A DNA stretch of 64,000 nt, taken from Rhodoblastus sp963703385 (GTDB lineage Bacteria > Pseudomonadota > Alphaproteobacteria > Rhizobiales > Beijerinckiaceae). The DNA lies in the NCBI GenBank assembly GCA_963703385.1, contig OY969816.1, positions 2,170,001 through 2,234,000 of the forward strand, given 5' to 3'. A program made the translations under genes and the position numbers. This document shows, piece after piece, positions 33,943-42,849 of this stretch; positions within the stretch are counted from its first letter, which is position 1; every line of letters begins with the position of its first letter. Under the pieces are notes generated by a model, which saw only the letters and a program-made list of their open reading frames with translations, was not told the origin of the DNA and did no database searches.

Positions 33943-34839
33943 ATGCGCCTGCAAAGACTCCTCGCCTTTGCCTTGCTGTTGGCCTGGACGCCGTTGCACG
34001 CCGTGGCGGCGACGACGAAACTCCCTGTCGTCGCCAGCTTTTCCGTTCTCGCCGATTTCGTGCGCCAGATCGGCCGCGACAAGGTCGAGGTCAAGGAGCT
34101 GGTCGGCCCCAACGGCGACGTGCATGTGTACGAGCCGAGCCCGGCCGACGCCAAAAACCTCGACCAGGCCAGGTTGATCGTCGTCAACGGGCTGCATCTC
34201 GAAGGCTGGATGTCGCGCCTGATCGCCGCCTCGGGCGCCAAGGCGCCGGTGATCGTCGCCACCAAAGGGATCACGCCGCGCGAAGGCGTGATCGAAGGCG
34301 AAAGAGGCGTCGATCCCCACGCCTGGCAAAGCGTCGCCAACGCCAAAATCTATGTCGCCAATATTCTCGCCGGCCTGATCGCCGCCGATCCCGCTGACGC
34401 CGATTATTTCCGCGCCCGCGGAAAAGCCTATGACGCGGCGCTCGACGCGACCGAACAGGACGTCCGCGCCGCGATCGCCGCCATCCCGCCGCAGAAGCGC
34501 ATGATCATCACCACCCATGACGCTTTCGGCTATTTCGGCGCGGCTTACGGTTTTGAATTCATCGCCCCGCAAGGTTTTTCGACCGAATCGGAACCTTCAG
34601 CGCGGCAGGTCGCTGGGCTGATCACGCAGATCAGGCGGGAACACGCGCCCGCGGTGTTCCTGGAAAACATTTCCGACCCGCGGCTGATGCGGCGCATCGC
34701 CCAGGAATCCGGGGCGAAAATCGGCGGCGAGCTTTTTTCCGACTCGCTTTCGCCGCCAAACGGCCCCGCCGCCACTTACATTGCCATGATGAAGCACAAT
34801 ATCATCGAGTTGAAAAAGGCGCTCGCGCCCAACAGCTGA
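33943..34839 (+). CDS. znuA: Zinc ABC transporter substrate-binding protein (ZnuA-like)
   Basis: A protein of about 298 residues starting at ATG 33943; an in-frame TTG 12 bases earlier is less likely. The signal peptide is MRLQRLLAFALLLAWTPLHA. Cluster A-I features are LVGPNGDVHVYEPSPADAKN (first metal histidine), GVDPHAWQSVANAKIYVANI (second histidine), ITTHDAFGYFGAAYGFEF (third) and a C-terminal aspartate in LFSDSLSPPNGPAATY. The His-rich loop of typical ZnuA is absent. It is periplasmic and delivers zinc or manganese to ZnuB. It is co-oriented with, and 11 bases from, the CobW-type GTPase gene. Confidence 0.92.
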   Translation: MRLQRLLAFALLLAWTPLHAVAATTKLPVVASFSVLADFVRQIGRDKVEVKELVGPNGDVHVYEPSPADAKNLDQARLIVVNGLHLEGWMSRLIAASGAKAPVIVATKGITPREGVIEGERGVDPHAWQSVANAKIYVANILAGLIAADPADADYFRARGKAYDAALDATEQDVRAAIAAIPPQKRMIITTHDAFGYFGAAYGFEFIAPQGFSTESEPSARQVAGLITQIRREHAPAVFLENISDPRLMRRIAQESGAKIGGELFSDSLSPPNGPAATYIAMMKHNIIELKKALAPNS

Positions 34840-34850
34840 CCGGAGTTCGC

Positions 34851-35930
34851 ATGTCGTCAGAAAAGATTCCCGTCACCGTCCTCACCGGCTATCTCGGGGC
34901 GGGAAAGACCACCTTGCTCAACCGCATCCTCACCGAGGACCATGGCAAGAAATTCGCCGTGATCGTCAATGAATTCGGTGAGATCGGCATCGACAACGAA
35001 CTCGTCGTGAACGCCGACGAGGAAGTTTTCGAGATGAACAACGGCTGCATCTGCTGCACCGTGCGCGGCGACCTCATCCGCATCATCGAGGGCCTGATGC
35101 GCCGCAAGGGCAAGTTCGACGCGATCCTGGTCGAGACCACCGGGCTCGCCGATCCGGCTCCCGTGGCCCAGACCTTTTTCGTCGACGCCGACGTCCAGAG
35201 CCAGACCCGGCTCGACGCCATCGTCACCGTCGCCGATGCGAAATTCCTGGCCGCCCGGCTCAAGGACGCGCCGGAAGCCAAGAACCAGATCGCCTTCGCC
35301 GATGTCGTCCTGCTCAACAAGATCGACCTGGTGAACGAGGAGGAACGGGAAGAAGTCGAGGCGCGCATTCGCGGCCTCAACCCCTATGCCAAAATCTACC
35401 GCACCCGGAAATGCGATGTGCCGCTGGAGGCCGTGCTCGACCGCAAGGCCTTCGATCTCGACCGCATCCTCGAACTCGAGCCGGAATTTTTGCAAGGCGA
35501 AGAGCACGACCACGATCACGGCGATCATGATCACGAATGCGGGCCGGACTGCGATCACGACCATCACGACCATCACGACCATGGCCATCATCATGGCCAC
35601 GAGCATCATCACCCGCCGAAAGTGCTGCATGACGAGGAAGTGCGCTCGGTCGCCTTCCACATCGACGGCCCGGTCGATCCCGACCTTTTTCTGCCCTGGA
35701 TCAATGAGGTGGTTCAGCGCGACGGCCCGGATATTCTGCGCTCCAAGGGCATCCTCGCCTTTCCCGACGAGCCGAAGCGCTACGTCTTCCAGGGCGTCCA
35801 CATGATTCTCGACGGCGACCTCCAGCGTGACTGGAAGGCCGACGAGCAACGCTCCAGCCGCATCGTCTTCATCGGCCGCAAGCTCAAGGAAGACGAATTG
35901 CGCGCAGGCTTTTTGGCCTGCGCGGGTTAG
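34851..35930 (+). CDS. CobW/ZNG-type GTPase metallochaperone with His-rich linker
   Basis: A 359-residue G3E-family GTPase. Walker A is GYLGAGKTTLLNRIL (about residue 13), the metal-transfer motif is NNGCICCTVRGDL (about 63, CxCC), GLADPAPVAQTF follows, and the guanine motif is LLNKIDLV (about 160). After the GTPase domain there is a very His/Asp-rich segment (about 218-260, units of HDHD and HHGH) and a CobW C-terminal domain starting EEVRSVAFHIDGPVDPDLFL. Placement directly behind znuA and near zur makes a zinc-scarcity role most likely: transferring zinc to essential enzymes. The His-rich tract may store or buffer zinc. Confidence 0.93.
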   Translation: MSSEKIPVTVLTGYLGAGKTTLLNRILTEDHGKKFAVIVNEFGEIGIDNELVVNADEEVFEMNNGCICCTVRGDLIRIIEGLMRRKGKFDAILVETTGLADPAPVAQTFFVDADVQSQTRLDAIVTVADAKFLAARLKDAPEAKNQIAFADVVLLNKIDLVNEEEREEVEARIRGLNPYAKIYRTRKCDVPLEAVLDRKAFDLDRILELEPEFLQGEEHDHDHGDHDHECGPDCDHDHHDHHDHGHHHGHEHHHPPKVLHDEEVRSVAFHIDGPVDPDLFLPWINEVVQRDGPDILRSKGILAFPDEPKRYVFQGVHMILDGDLQRDWKADEQRSSRIVFIGRKLKEDELRAGFLACAG

Positions 35931-36034
35931 AGCGCGTTCGGAAATCATTGAGTCGAACGCGCATCGTTATCTCATTGTTTTGACGCATATTCTGATCCGA
36001 AAAGTCTATCAACTTTTCGGGAATATGCTGTAGG
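35929..36034. repeat. Interspersed intergenic repeat with two hairpins
   Basis: It begins TTAGAGCGCGTTCG right at the CobW stop. The first inverted repeat is GCGCGTTCG/CGAACGCGC (35932-35940 and 35954-35962). The second is CCGAAAAGT/ACTTTTCGG (35997-36005 and 36012-36020) nested in GCATATTC/GAATATGC (35985-35992 and 36021-36028). The composition is AT-richer than the flanks, and the format matches the short palindromic repeats common in Rhizobiales. It could also stop transcription of the CobW and small-protein genes. Confidence 0.7.
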
Positions 36035-36037
36035 CTT

Positions 36038-36337
36038 TCAGTGCGATGGCGTCTCGGGCGGGCAATAGTCCCCCGCCCGCCCCAGGAATTCGCAGCCGCG
36101 CGGCGAAGGCGCGGCGGCGCCGTTGGTCGATCCAACGCAATGCGAGCCGGCGCGGCCGAGAAAAACGCAGTCCCCGGCGCCGCCCGCCTGCAGGAACCGC
36201 GGCGAGTTCGCATGGGACAGCAGCGCCCACAGCAGGATTGCGGCCACGACGATAAGAATATCGACGGCCAAATGGCGCGCCTTCCGGCGCGAAAAAAGGC
36301 GGGGATCGAAGCCGTTCAGGGCGGCGTGGAAGTTCAT
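36038..36337 (-). CDS. Small membrane-anchored protein with duplicated C-x-FLGRAG-xx-C motif
   Basis: A protein of about 99 residues. The ATG at 36337 is chosen because AGGA lies six bases before it; in-frame ATGs upstream (36349, 36370) have none. A basic N-terminus (RLFSRRKARHL) leads into one membrane helix (about 29-47, VDILIVVAAILLWALLS). The outside tail contains two copies of a short motif: CVFLGRAGSHC and CEFLGRAGDYC, separated by 20 residues. Each would hold two cysteines ten residues apart, for a disulfide or metal. I know no family with this motif. It is convergent with the zinc-related CobW gene and upstream of kup on another strand context. Confidence 0.7.
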   Translation of the reverse strand: MNFHAALNGFDPRLFSRRKARHLAVDILIVVAAILLWALLSHANSPRFLQAGGAGDCVFLGRAGSHCVGSTNGAAAPSPRGCEFLGRAGDYCPPETPSH

Positions 36338-36469
36338 CGCGGTCCTCATGTTCGAATGTGGGAAACCCATTCGAGCCAGATAAGGCCGAAAGCCGCAAAA
36401 TCTCCACGCCGAAGGCGCGCGTCCGACGTCAGGGATTCATAAAGAAATCAATGGCCAAGCTTGAGCGGG

Positions 36470-38401
36470 TCAGACTTCGAGCTGGCCGCCGAGTTCGACG
36501 ACGCGCCCCGGCGGAATGCGGAAGAATTCCGTCGCCGACAGAGCGTTGCGGTGCATGAACTTGAACAGGTTCATCTTGATGCGCCGCCATCCGAAGCGCC
36601 CCGTCGGCATGATGGTGAGGCGGCCGACGAAGAAGGACGTATCCATCATGTTGAAGGTCATCACCCCTTCGCCTTGCTGGCGTTCGAGGGCGCGCGGGAT
36701 GTTGGGATGCTCCATGAAGCCGTAACGCATGGTCATGGCGTGGAAATCGTCCGGCAGATCGGCCGATTGCAACCGCTTCGCGCGATCGATCCGGGGAACC
36801 TGCGCGGTCGCCACATTGAGCAGGACGATTCTTTGATGGATGACCTTGTTGTGCTTGAGATTGTGCAGCAGGGCCACCGGCACGACATCGGTCCGGCTGG
36901 TGAGATAGACCGCCGTGCCGGACACCCGCGCCTTGTCATGGAATTTCTTGATGAAATCGGCGATCGGGAAGGTGTCGCGCTCCAACGCGGCGCGCATCGC
37001 CGCATAGCCCTCGCTCCAGCTCGTCATCAGGAAATAAAGCAAGCTGGCGACGACGATCGGTATCCAGCCGCCGTCGAAAAATTTGACGCAATTGGCCGCG
37101 ACGAAAGAGCCGTCCACGCAGATGAAAAAGCCGGCGACGACGAGGCTCAGCGGCAGGCTCCAGCGCCAGACCTCGCGCATGGCGAGATACATCAGGACGC
37201 TGGTCAGCAGCATGGTCAGCGAAACCGCGACGCCGAAAGCCGCGGCGAGACTGTCCGACGAGCGGAAGGTCGCCGTCAGGACAAGGGTCAGCGCCATCAA
37301 GGCCCAGTTGACCAGCCCGACATAAATCTGGCCATAGCTTTGCGCCGAGGTCTGCGAGATCCTGACCCGCGGCAGCAGGCCGAGTTGGATCGCCTGACGG
37401 GTCATCGAATAGGCGCCGGTGATGATCGACTGGCTCGCGATCACGGTCGCAATCGTCGCCAGCGCCACCAGCGGGACCTGCAACGACGCCGGGCAGAGAT
37501 CGTAAAAGGGATTGCTCGCCTGACCGGAAGGCGAATCGATCAAGAGCGCCGTCTGGCCGGCGTAGCTCAGGATCAGCGCCGGAAACACCAGTCCATACCA
37601 GGCCAGACGGATCGGCGTGGCGCCGAAATGGCCCATATCGGCGTAAAGCGCCTCGGCGCCCGTCGCGCACAGAAAAACGGCGCCGAGCACCAGAAAGCCG
37701 GTCAGCCCATGGCCGAACAAATAATGCAGGCCAATGACCGGATTGAGCGCCCCAAGCACATGAGGATGGCGCAAGACCGCGAGAAGGCCGAGGACGCCGA
37801 TGACCGCGAACCAGGTCGCCATGACCGGGCCGAAAAATTTGCTGATCCGCCCCGTGCCCTGGGGCTGGATGCTGAAAAGCGCGATCAGGACGACGATCGA
37901 AAGCGGCACGACATAGGGCGAGATCGCGGGATCGACGCTTTTCAGACCTTCGAGCGCGCTGAGCACCGAAATGGCCGGCGTGATGGCGCCGTCGCCGAAC
38001 AGAAGCGCCGCGCCGAGCATGCCCATGGCGATGATCGCGGGCCGTCGGCCATGTTTGACGCCGAGGAGCGACATCAAAGCGAGAATGCCGCCTTCGCCGT
38101 CATTGTCGGCGCGCATGATCACCGCGACATACTTGACCGAAGTGATGATCACCAAAGTCCAGACGATCAGCGACAGCATGCCGAGCGCCTCGGCCGGCGA
38201 GAAATGTCCGCCGGACCAGTCCACCGCCGTCTTGATCGTGTAAAGCGGGCTGGTGCCGATGTCGCCATAGACCACCCCGAGCGCGCCCAGCGCGAGCATC
38301 CCGGCGCCTTCCCGATGAACCGCGCCCTCCGGCGTCCCCTCGTCAACGGCCACAACAATCTCCAGGCTTTCGCGCGGCGCGGCGCACGACGGCGCCGCCA
38401 A
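36470..38401 (-). CDS. kup: KUP-family potassium uptake transporter
   Basis: A 643-residue transporter. It begins with an acidic N-terminus, then the KUP signature ALGALGVVYGDIGTSPLYTI (about residue 37-56). Twelve helices follow, with NDGEGGILALMSLLGVKHGR, LFGDGAITPAISVLSALEGL and YADMGHFGATPIRLAWYGLV. The C-terminal cytoplasmic domain (about 460-643) includes SRTDVVPVALLHNLKHNKVI. It imports K+ with H+ as the driving ion, normally at low pH or osmotic stress. It is a single-gene unit; the upstream 110 bases carry a hairpin repeat. Confidence 0.96.
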   Translation of the reverse strand: MAAPSCAAPRESLEIVVAVDEGTPEGAVHREGAGMLALGALGVVYGDIGTSPLYTIKTAVDWSGGHFSPAEALGMLSLIVWTLVIITSVKYVAVIMRADNDGEGGILALMSLLGVKHGRRPAIIAMGMLGAALLFGDGAITPAISVLSALEGLKSVDPAISPYVVPLSIVVLIALFSIQPQGTGRISKFFGPVMATWFAVIGVLGLLAVLRHPHVLGALNPVIGLHYLFGHGLTGFLVLGAVFLCATGAEALYADMGHFGATPIRLAWYGLVFPALILSYAGQTALLIDSPSGQASNPFYDLCPASLQVPLVALATIATVIASQSIITGAYSMTRQAIQLGLLPRVRISQTSAQSYGQIYVGLVNWALMALTLVLTATFRSSDSLAAAFGVAVSLTMLLTSVLMYLAMREVWRWSLPLSLVVAGFFICVDGSFVAANCVKFFDGGWIPIVVASLLYFLMTSWSEGYAAMRAALERDTFPIADFIKKFHDKARVSGTAVYLTSRTDVVPVALLHNLKHNKVIHQRIVLLNVATAQVPRIDRAKRLQSADLPDDFHAMTMRYGFMEHPNIPRALERQQGEGVMTFNMMDTSFFVGRLTIMPTGRFGWRRIKMNLFKFMHRNALSATEFFRIPPGRVVELGGQLEV

Positions 38402-38468
38402 AGCCCGATCATGCTAGGCACAACCCGCGCGAAAGGCCATCCCCGCTCGCGCGCCGCAGAATTACGCG

Positions 38469-38500
38469 CGTCATTGCTTCGGCTCGCGCTTGCAATGACG
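38469..38500. repeat. Inverted repeat CGTCATTGC/GCAATGACG
   Basis: Nine-base perfect arms (38469-38477 and 38492-38500) around a GC-rich 14-base loop, between the kup start and the stop of the pseudouridine synthase gene. This CGTCATTGC...GCAATGACG form is a widespread short repetitive element in GC-rich proteobacteria. No T-tract follows, so it is not a canonical terminator. Confidence 0.6.
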
Positions 38501-38511
38501 GCCCCTAATCC

Positions 38512-39696
38512 TTACTCCTCCGGCGCGTCCAGGATCGGGTCGCGCTGGTTGATGTCGAAGCCGAACATGTCCCAGCTCTTGCGCATGTGCGGCGGCAGCG
38601 GCGCGGTCACGTCGAGCACGCCGCCTCTGGGGTGGGGCAGGATCAGGCGGCGGGCGAGCAGGTGCAGCTTGTTCTCGACGCCATCGGGAATATTGCGGTT
38701 GGGATCGCCGCGGCGGCGGCGGTCCTCGTCGCTATGGCCATATTTCGGGTCGCCGACGATGGGGCAGCCGATGGCCTCGGCATGGGCGCGCAATTGATGG
38801 GTGCGGCCGGTCAGGGGCTTCATCGACAGCCATGACAGGCGCGGCGCGAGCTTGTCCACCACGGCGTAAAAAGTCACCGAATGCTGGGCGTCCTCATCGC
38901 CGTGTTTCGCGACGCGCATTTTCTCGATGTCGCGGGGCGCCTCCACGCCGTGGCCTCCCCGCCGCGCGCGGTTGTCGCCCCGAGAATCCCCCATGCCCTC
39001 GCCCTTGGCGAGATAAAGCGAAATGCGGCCCTGCGCCGGGCGCGGCACGCCTTCCACCAGCGCCCAATAAATCTTCTTGGCGCCGCGCGAGCGGAAAATC
39101 TCGCCGAGATCGGCGGCCATTTTGCGCGTCTTGGCGATCAGCAGCACCCCGGAAGTGTCGCGGTCGAGGCGATGGACCAGAACCGGGCGCTCGCCGCGCG
39201 CATGGCTGAGCGATTGCAGCATGCCGTCGAGATGGATCTTGGTGCCCGAGCCGCCCTGGACCGCGAGGCCATAGGGCTTGTTCAGCACCATCAGGTCGCG
39301 GTCGTCGAGCAGGATCATGTCGCGTATGGCGCGGGCGTCGGCCTCTGATTGTTCGGGCCGCTTCACAGCCGGCGCCTTGGGCGCCTCGACATTGAGCGGC
39401 GGCACGCGAACTTTTTGGCCCGCCGCGACCCGCGACGAAGTCTCGACCCGCTTGCCGTCGAGCCGCACCTCGCCCTTGCGGCAGATTTTGGCGAGATGGG
39501 ACAAAGCGAGGGTCGGAATGCGCCGCTTGAACCAGCGGTCCAGGCGCATGCCGTCCTCGTCCTCGGTCACGACCAGATTTTGCACGCCGAGCGCCTGCGT
39601 GACTTTTTCCGGCGCCTTTTTTGGGGGGGCAGGCTTGGTTGCGGAAGGCTTGGTTGCGGAAGGTTTGGCCGGCGATCCTGCGCGCGGGCTTTTCAC
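38512..39696 (-). CDS. RluA/RluC-family pseudouridine synthase
   Basis: A 394-residue enzyme. A Lys/Pro/Ala-rich N-terminal tail (about 1-35) is followed by an S4 RNA-binding domain (MRLDRWFKRRIPTLALSHLA, KICRKGEVRLDGKR) and the catalytic domain. The catalytic domain has the nucleophilic aspartate motif HRLDRDTSGVLLIAK (about 165-179) and the C-terminal RTHQLRAHAEAIGCPIVGDP. It converts specific uridines in 23S rRNA (RluC-type sites) to pseudouridine. It overlaps crcB by four bases (ATGA). The N-terminal tail is low complexity and longer than in E. coli RluC. Confidence 0.93.
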   Translation of the reverse strand: MKSPRAGSPAKPSATKPSATKPAPPKKAPEKVTQALGVQNLVVTEDEDGMRLDRWFKRRIPTLALSHLAKICRKGEVRLDGKRVETSSRVAAGQKVRVPPLNVEAPKAPAVKRPEQSEADARAIRDMILLDDRDLMVLNKPYGLAVQGGSGTKIHLDGMLQSLSHARGERPVLVHRLDRDTSGVLLIAKTRKMAADLGEIFRSRGAKKIYWALVEGVPRPAQGRISLYLAKGEGMGDSRGDNRARRGGHGVEAPRDIEKMRVAKHGDEDAQHSVTFYAVVDKLAPRLSWLSMKPLTGRTHQLRAHAEAIGCPIVGDPKYGHSDEDRRRRGDPNRNIPDGVENKLHLLARRLILPHPRGGVLDVTAPLPPHMRKSWDMFGFDINQRDPILDAPEE

Positions 39697-40076
39697 GACA
39701 GCGCCCTCGCCACGAAAAGGCCGCCGAACACGCCGGCGAGCGCCAGAAACACCGTGCCGCCGACATAGGCCGCCGTCATCAGATAGGCGCCGCGTTCCAA
39801 CAGCAGCGCCGAGTCGAGCGAATAAGCGGAAAAAGTGGTGTAGCCGCCCAAAACGCCGGTCAGCAGGAACAGGCGGGCGTGCTGGGTCCAGTTGGCGCCC
39901 GTGCGAAAGGCGAGGAAACCGGCCAGCAGCCCCATGACCAGCGAGCCGGAAATATTGATCAGAAAAGTCCCCCAGGGAAAATCGGTCCCGAGCAGCCGCG
40001 CCGCGAGAAGATTCACGGTGTGCCGCAACGCGCCGCCGAATCCGGCGCCAAGGAAGACGAGAAGATAGGCCTGCAT
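39693..40076 (-). CDS. crcB: CrcB/Fluc fluoride channel
   Basis: A 127-residue four-helix membrane protein starting at ATG 40076 (MQAYLLVFLGAGFGGALRHT). GTFLINISGSLVMGLLAG carries the conserved asparagine, LLTGVLGGYTTFSAYSLDSA the Phe/Thr pore track, and the last helix ends GVFGGLFVARALS. Fluc proteins assemble as antiparallel dimers that export fluoride. A longer frame upstream is antisense to rarA and is not used. No fluoride riboswitch is apparent in the 70-base spacer to rarA. Confidence 0.95.
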   Translation of the reverse strand: MQAYLLVFLGAGFGGALRHTVNLLAARLLGTDFPWGTFLINISGSLVMGLLAGFLAFRTGANWTQHARLFLLTGVLGGYTTFSAYSLDSALLLERGAYLMTAAYVGGTVFLALAGVFGGLFVARALS

Positions 40077-40146
40077 CCTTCCTCTATAGCCAAGGCGCGG
40101 CCCGCCGTCATCCGCCGATTGCGCGCGGCGATTGCCATCCGCAGGC

Positions 40147-41457
40147 TCAGGACTCCCCGCGCTCCCGCCGCAATTTCTCCCAGTAATCCAGCCTTTTGCG
40201 AATTTCGCGCTCGAAGCCGCGCTCGACCGGCTCGTAGAGTTTTTGGCGCCCCAGAGCCTCGGGCCAGTAGTTCTGGCCGGAGTAGGCGTCGGGGGCGTCG
40301 TGGTCGTAGCAATAGCCGGCCCCATAGCCTTCCGATTTCATCAATTTGGTCGGGGCGTTGAGAATGGTTTTCGGCGGCATCAGCGAGCCGTGTTCGCGGG
40401 CGAGTTTTTGCGCCGCCTTGTAGGCGAGGTAATTGGCGTTGGATTTGGGCGCGGTGGCGCAATAGACCACGGCTTCAGCGATCGCCAGTTCGCCCTCGGG
40501 AGTCCCTAAAAAATCATAGGCGTCCTTGGCGGCGTTGGCGACGACCAGGGCCTGCGGGTCGGCAAGCCCGATGTCCTCGACCGCCATGCGCACCACCCGG
40601 CGGGCGATGAACAAAGGGTCCTCGCCGGCGTCGAACATGCGCGCGAGATAATAGAGGGCCGCGTCGGGGTCGGAGCCGCGCACCGTCTTATGCAGCGCGC
40701 TGATCAGATTGTAATGGCCCTCCTGGCCCTTGTCATAGATCGGCGCCCGACGCTGGACGATTTCGGTCAGGCCTTTGACGCCGAACAGCTCGTCGGGCCG
40801 GGCGGCGCGGAAAGTTTCCTCGACCAGGGTGAGGGCGGCGCGGCCGTCGCCATCGGCCATATTCACCAGCGCTTCGCGCGCGCCGGCGTCGAGCGGCAGC
40901 TTTCTGCCCTCTTCGGCCTCCGCACGTTGCAACAATTTCTCGATCGCCGCCGCGTCGAGGCTGTGGAAGGTGAGGACGCGGGCGCGCGACAAGAGCGCGG
41001 CGTTGAGTTCGAAGGACGGGTTTTCGGTGGTGGCGCCGATCAGAGTGATCGTGCCGTCTTCCACCACGGGAAGGAAGGAATCCTGCTGGGCGCGGTTGAA
41101 GCGGTGGATTTCGTCGACGAACAGCAGGGTCCCCTGCCCGATGGCGCGCCGCCCGCGCGCCTCATCAAAAATCTTTTTCAGCTCGCCGACGCCGGAAAAG
41201 ATCGCCGAGGCCTGGACGAAATGAAGTTTGGTCTCGTTGGCCAGCAGGCGGGCGACGGTGGTCTTGCCGGTGCCGGGCGGCCCCCAGAAGATCAGGCTTC
41301 CCAGCGAACCCAATTCGATCAGCCGGGTCAGCGCGCCATTGGCGCCGAGCAGATGGTCCTGGCCGGCGACTTCGGCGAGGTTTTTGGGCCGCAGGCGCTC
41401 GGCCAGCGGGCGCGGCGCGTTTTTGTCCAGTCCAGCGCTGGCGAAGAGATCGGTCAT
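40147..41457 (-). CDS. rarA: Replication-associated recombination ATPase RarA (MgsA)
   Basis: A 436-residue AAA+ clamp-loader-like ATPase. The N-terminus PRPLAERLRPKNLAEVAGQD, Walker A FWGPPGTGKTTVARLL (about residue 58), Walker B GTLLFVDEIHRFNRAQQ (about 108), sensor 1 GATTENPSFELN, arginine-finger region SRARVLTF, and the MgsA C-terminal domain (ISALHKTVRGSDPDAALYYL, YCYDHDAPDAYSGQNYWPEA) are all present. It acts at stalled replication forks. It is first of a minus-strand group rarA-crcB-pseudouridine synthase and divergent from pyrE. Confidence 0.96.
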   Translation of the reverse strand: MTDLFASAGLDKNAPRPLAERLRPKNLAEVAGQDHLLGANGALTRLIELGSLGSLIFWGPPGTGKTTVARLLANETKLHFVQASAIFSGVGELKKIFDEARGRRAIGQGTLLFVDEIHRFNRAQQDSFLPVVEDGTITLIGATTENPSFELNAALLSRARVLTFHSLDAAAIEKLLQRAEAEEGRKLPLDAGAREALVNMADGDGRAALTLVEETFRAARPDELFGVKGLTEIVQRRAPIYDKGQEGHYNLISALHKTVRGSDPDAALYYLARMFDAGEDPLFIARRVVRMAVEDIGLADPQALVVANAAKDAYDFLGTPEGELAIAEAVVYCATAPKSNANYLAYKAAQKLAREHGSLMPPKTILNAPTKLMKSEGYGAGYCYDHDAPDAYSGQNYWPEALGRQKLYEPVERGFEREIRKRLDYWEKLRRERGES

Positions 41458-41551
41458 GCCCTCTTTTCGCGCGTCTGTTGACCCTGAGCAACAGCCGATT
41501 GACCTCGACGCCCATCCGGTTCAAATCAGCGCCAAAGCCAAGAGGTGAGTG

Positions 41552-42259
41552 ATGTCCGACCTTTCCCCCGCCGCGCTGGAAAAGCAGTTGATCGCCGAAG
41601 AAACCGCCAAAATGCTGCTGGAGGTCGGCGCCGTCCTGTTCAATGCGGAAAAGCCCTTCATCTTCACCTCGGGCTGGGCGAGCCCGGTCTATACCGACAT
41701 GCGCAAGCTGATCGCCTTTCCCCGCCTGCGCAACGTGCTGATGGATTTCGCGGTGAAAACCATCCAGCGCGAGATCGGCTACGAGAGCCTCGACGTCATC
41801 GCCGGCGGCGAAACGGCGGGCATTCCCTTCGCCGCCTGGATTTCCGACCGGCTGTCCCTGCCGATGCAATATGTGCGCAAGAAGCCCAAGGGTTTCGGGC
41901 GCAACGCCCGGATCGAAGGCGAGCTGCGCGACGGCGCCCGCACTCTGTTGGTCGAAGACCTCGCGACCGACGGCGCCTCAAAGCTCAATTTCATTTCCGC
42001 GATCCGCGAGGCGGGCCAAAAGTGCGACCACACTTTCGTGTTCTTCTTCTATGACATTTTCCCAAAAGCCCGCGCCGAGCTGCGCAAGGACCATATCGAA
42101 CTCCACCAGCTCACCACCTGGTGGCACGTGCTGAAAGTCGCGCGCCAGACCAATTATCTCCCCGCCGCGACGCTGGACGAGGTGGAAAAATTCCTGCGCG
42201 CCCCGGCCGAGTGGTCGGCCGCCCATGGCGGCGCCAGCGAATTCGGCAACAAGGCGTGA
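41552..42259 (+). CDS. pyrE: Orotate phosphoribosyltransferase PyrE
   Basis: A 235-residue enzyme that joins orotate and PRPP to give OMP in pyrimidine synthesis. The start ATG 41552 follows GAGG by six bases; a GTG one codon earlier is ignored. Motifs: FTSGWASPVYTDMRKLIAFP, VIAGGETAGIPFAAWISDRL, VRKKPKGFGRNARIEGEL (flexible catalytic loop) and the PRPP motif TLLVEDLATDGASKLNFI (about 131-148). The larger C-terminal helical part is usual in the alphaproteobacterial type. It is followed after five bases by the gene for the exported SH3-like protein. Confidence 0.96.
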   Translation: MSDLSPAALEKQLIAEETAKMLLEVGAVLFNAEKPFIFTSGWASPVYTDMRKLIAFPRLRNVLMDFAVKTIQREIGYESLDVIAGGETAGIPFAAWISDRLSLPMQYVRKKPKGFGRNARIEGELRDGARTLLVEDLATDGASKLNFISAIREAGQKCDHTFVFFFYDIFPKARAELRKDHIELHQLTTWWHVLKVARQTNYLPAATLDEVEKFLRAPAEWSAAHGGASEFGNKA

Positions 42260-42849
42260 GCCCGATGCGCCGCCGCCTTGCCTTTTTGGGCGCGACGGCG
42301 CTTTTGCTTCTGCCCCTCGCCGCGCGGGCGGAAAATGACAAAAACTTCTGCTCGGGCGTCGCCTTTGCCGATGCGCCCGACCTTGTCATCGGCCGGATCA
42401 AGGCGGACGCGGGAAAAGTTTTCTTCCGCAAGAATGGCGACCGCAAAAGCGCCTGCCCTTCCGCCGCGCCGCAATGTCGGGACAGGGCTTTTCTGGTTCC
42501 CGGCGATCTGGTCGTGCTCGGCGCCAGACATGGCGAATTCGTCTGCGTCGATTACGACAATGGCAAGGGGAATCGCCCCGGCTGGCTGCCGTCGTCCGCG
42601 ATCGAGCCGGCGCCGCTCGATAACGATCCGGCGGCGTGGCTCGGCGCCTGGAAGCGCGTCGAAGCGGATATTGCGATCGAACCGGCGAAGGACGGGCTGA
42701 AGGCGAGCGGCGAAGCGACTTTTGGCGCGCTGGACCCCGAGCGGGTCAAGCGCGGCGCGGTCAATCTCGGCTCCTTTGCCGGGCCGCTCGCGCTCAAGGA
42801 TGGCCAGGGCAAGATCGTGGACGACGATTCCGTCAGCGGCCGCAATCTA

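Noticed and set aside
36461..38797. 778-codon open frame on the plus strand
   Set aside because: Antisense to kup, which is complete and conserved.
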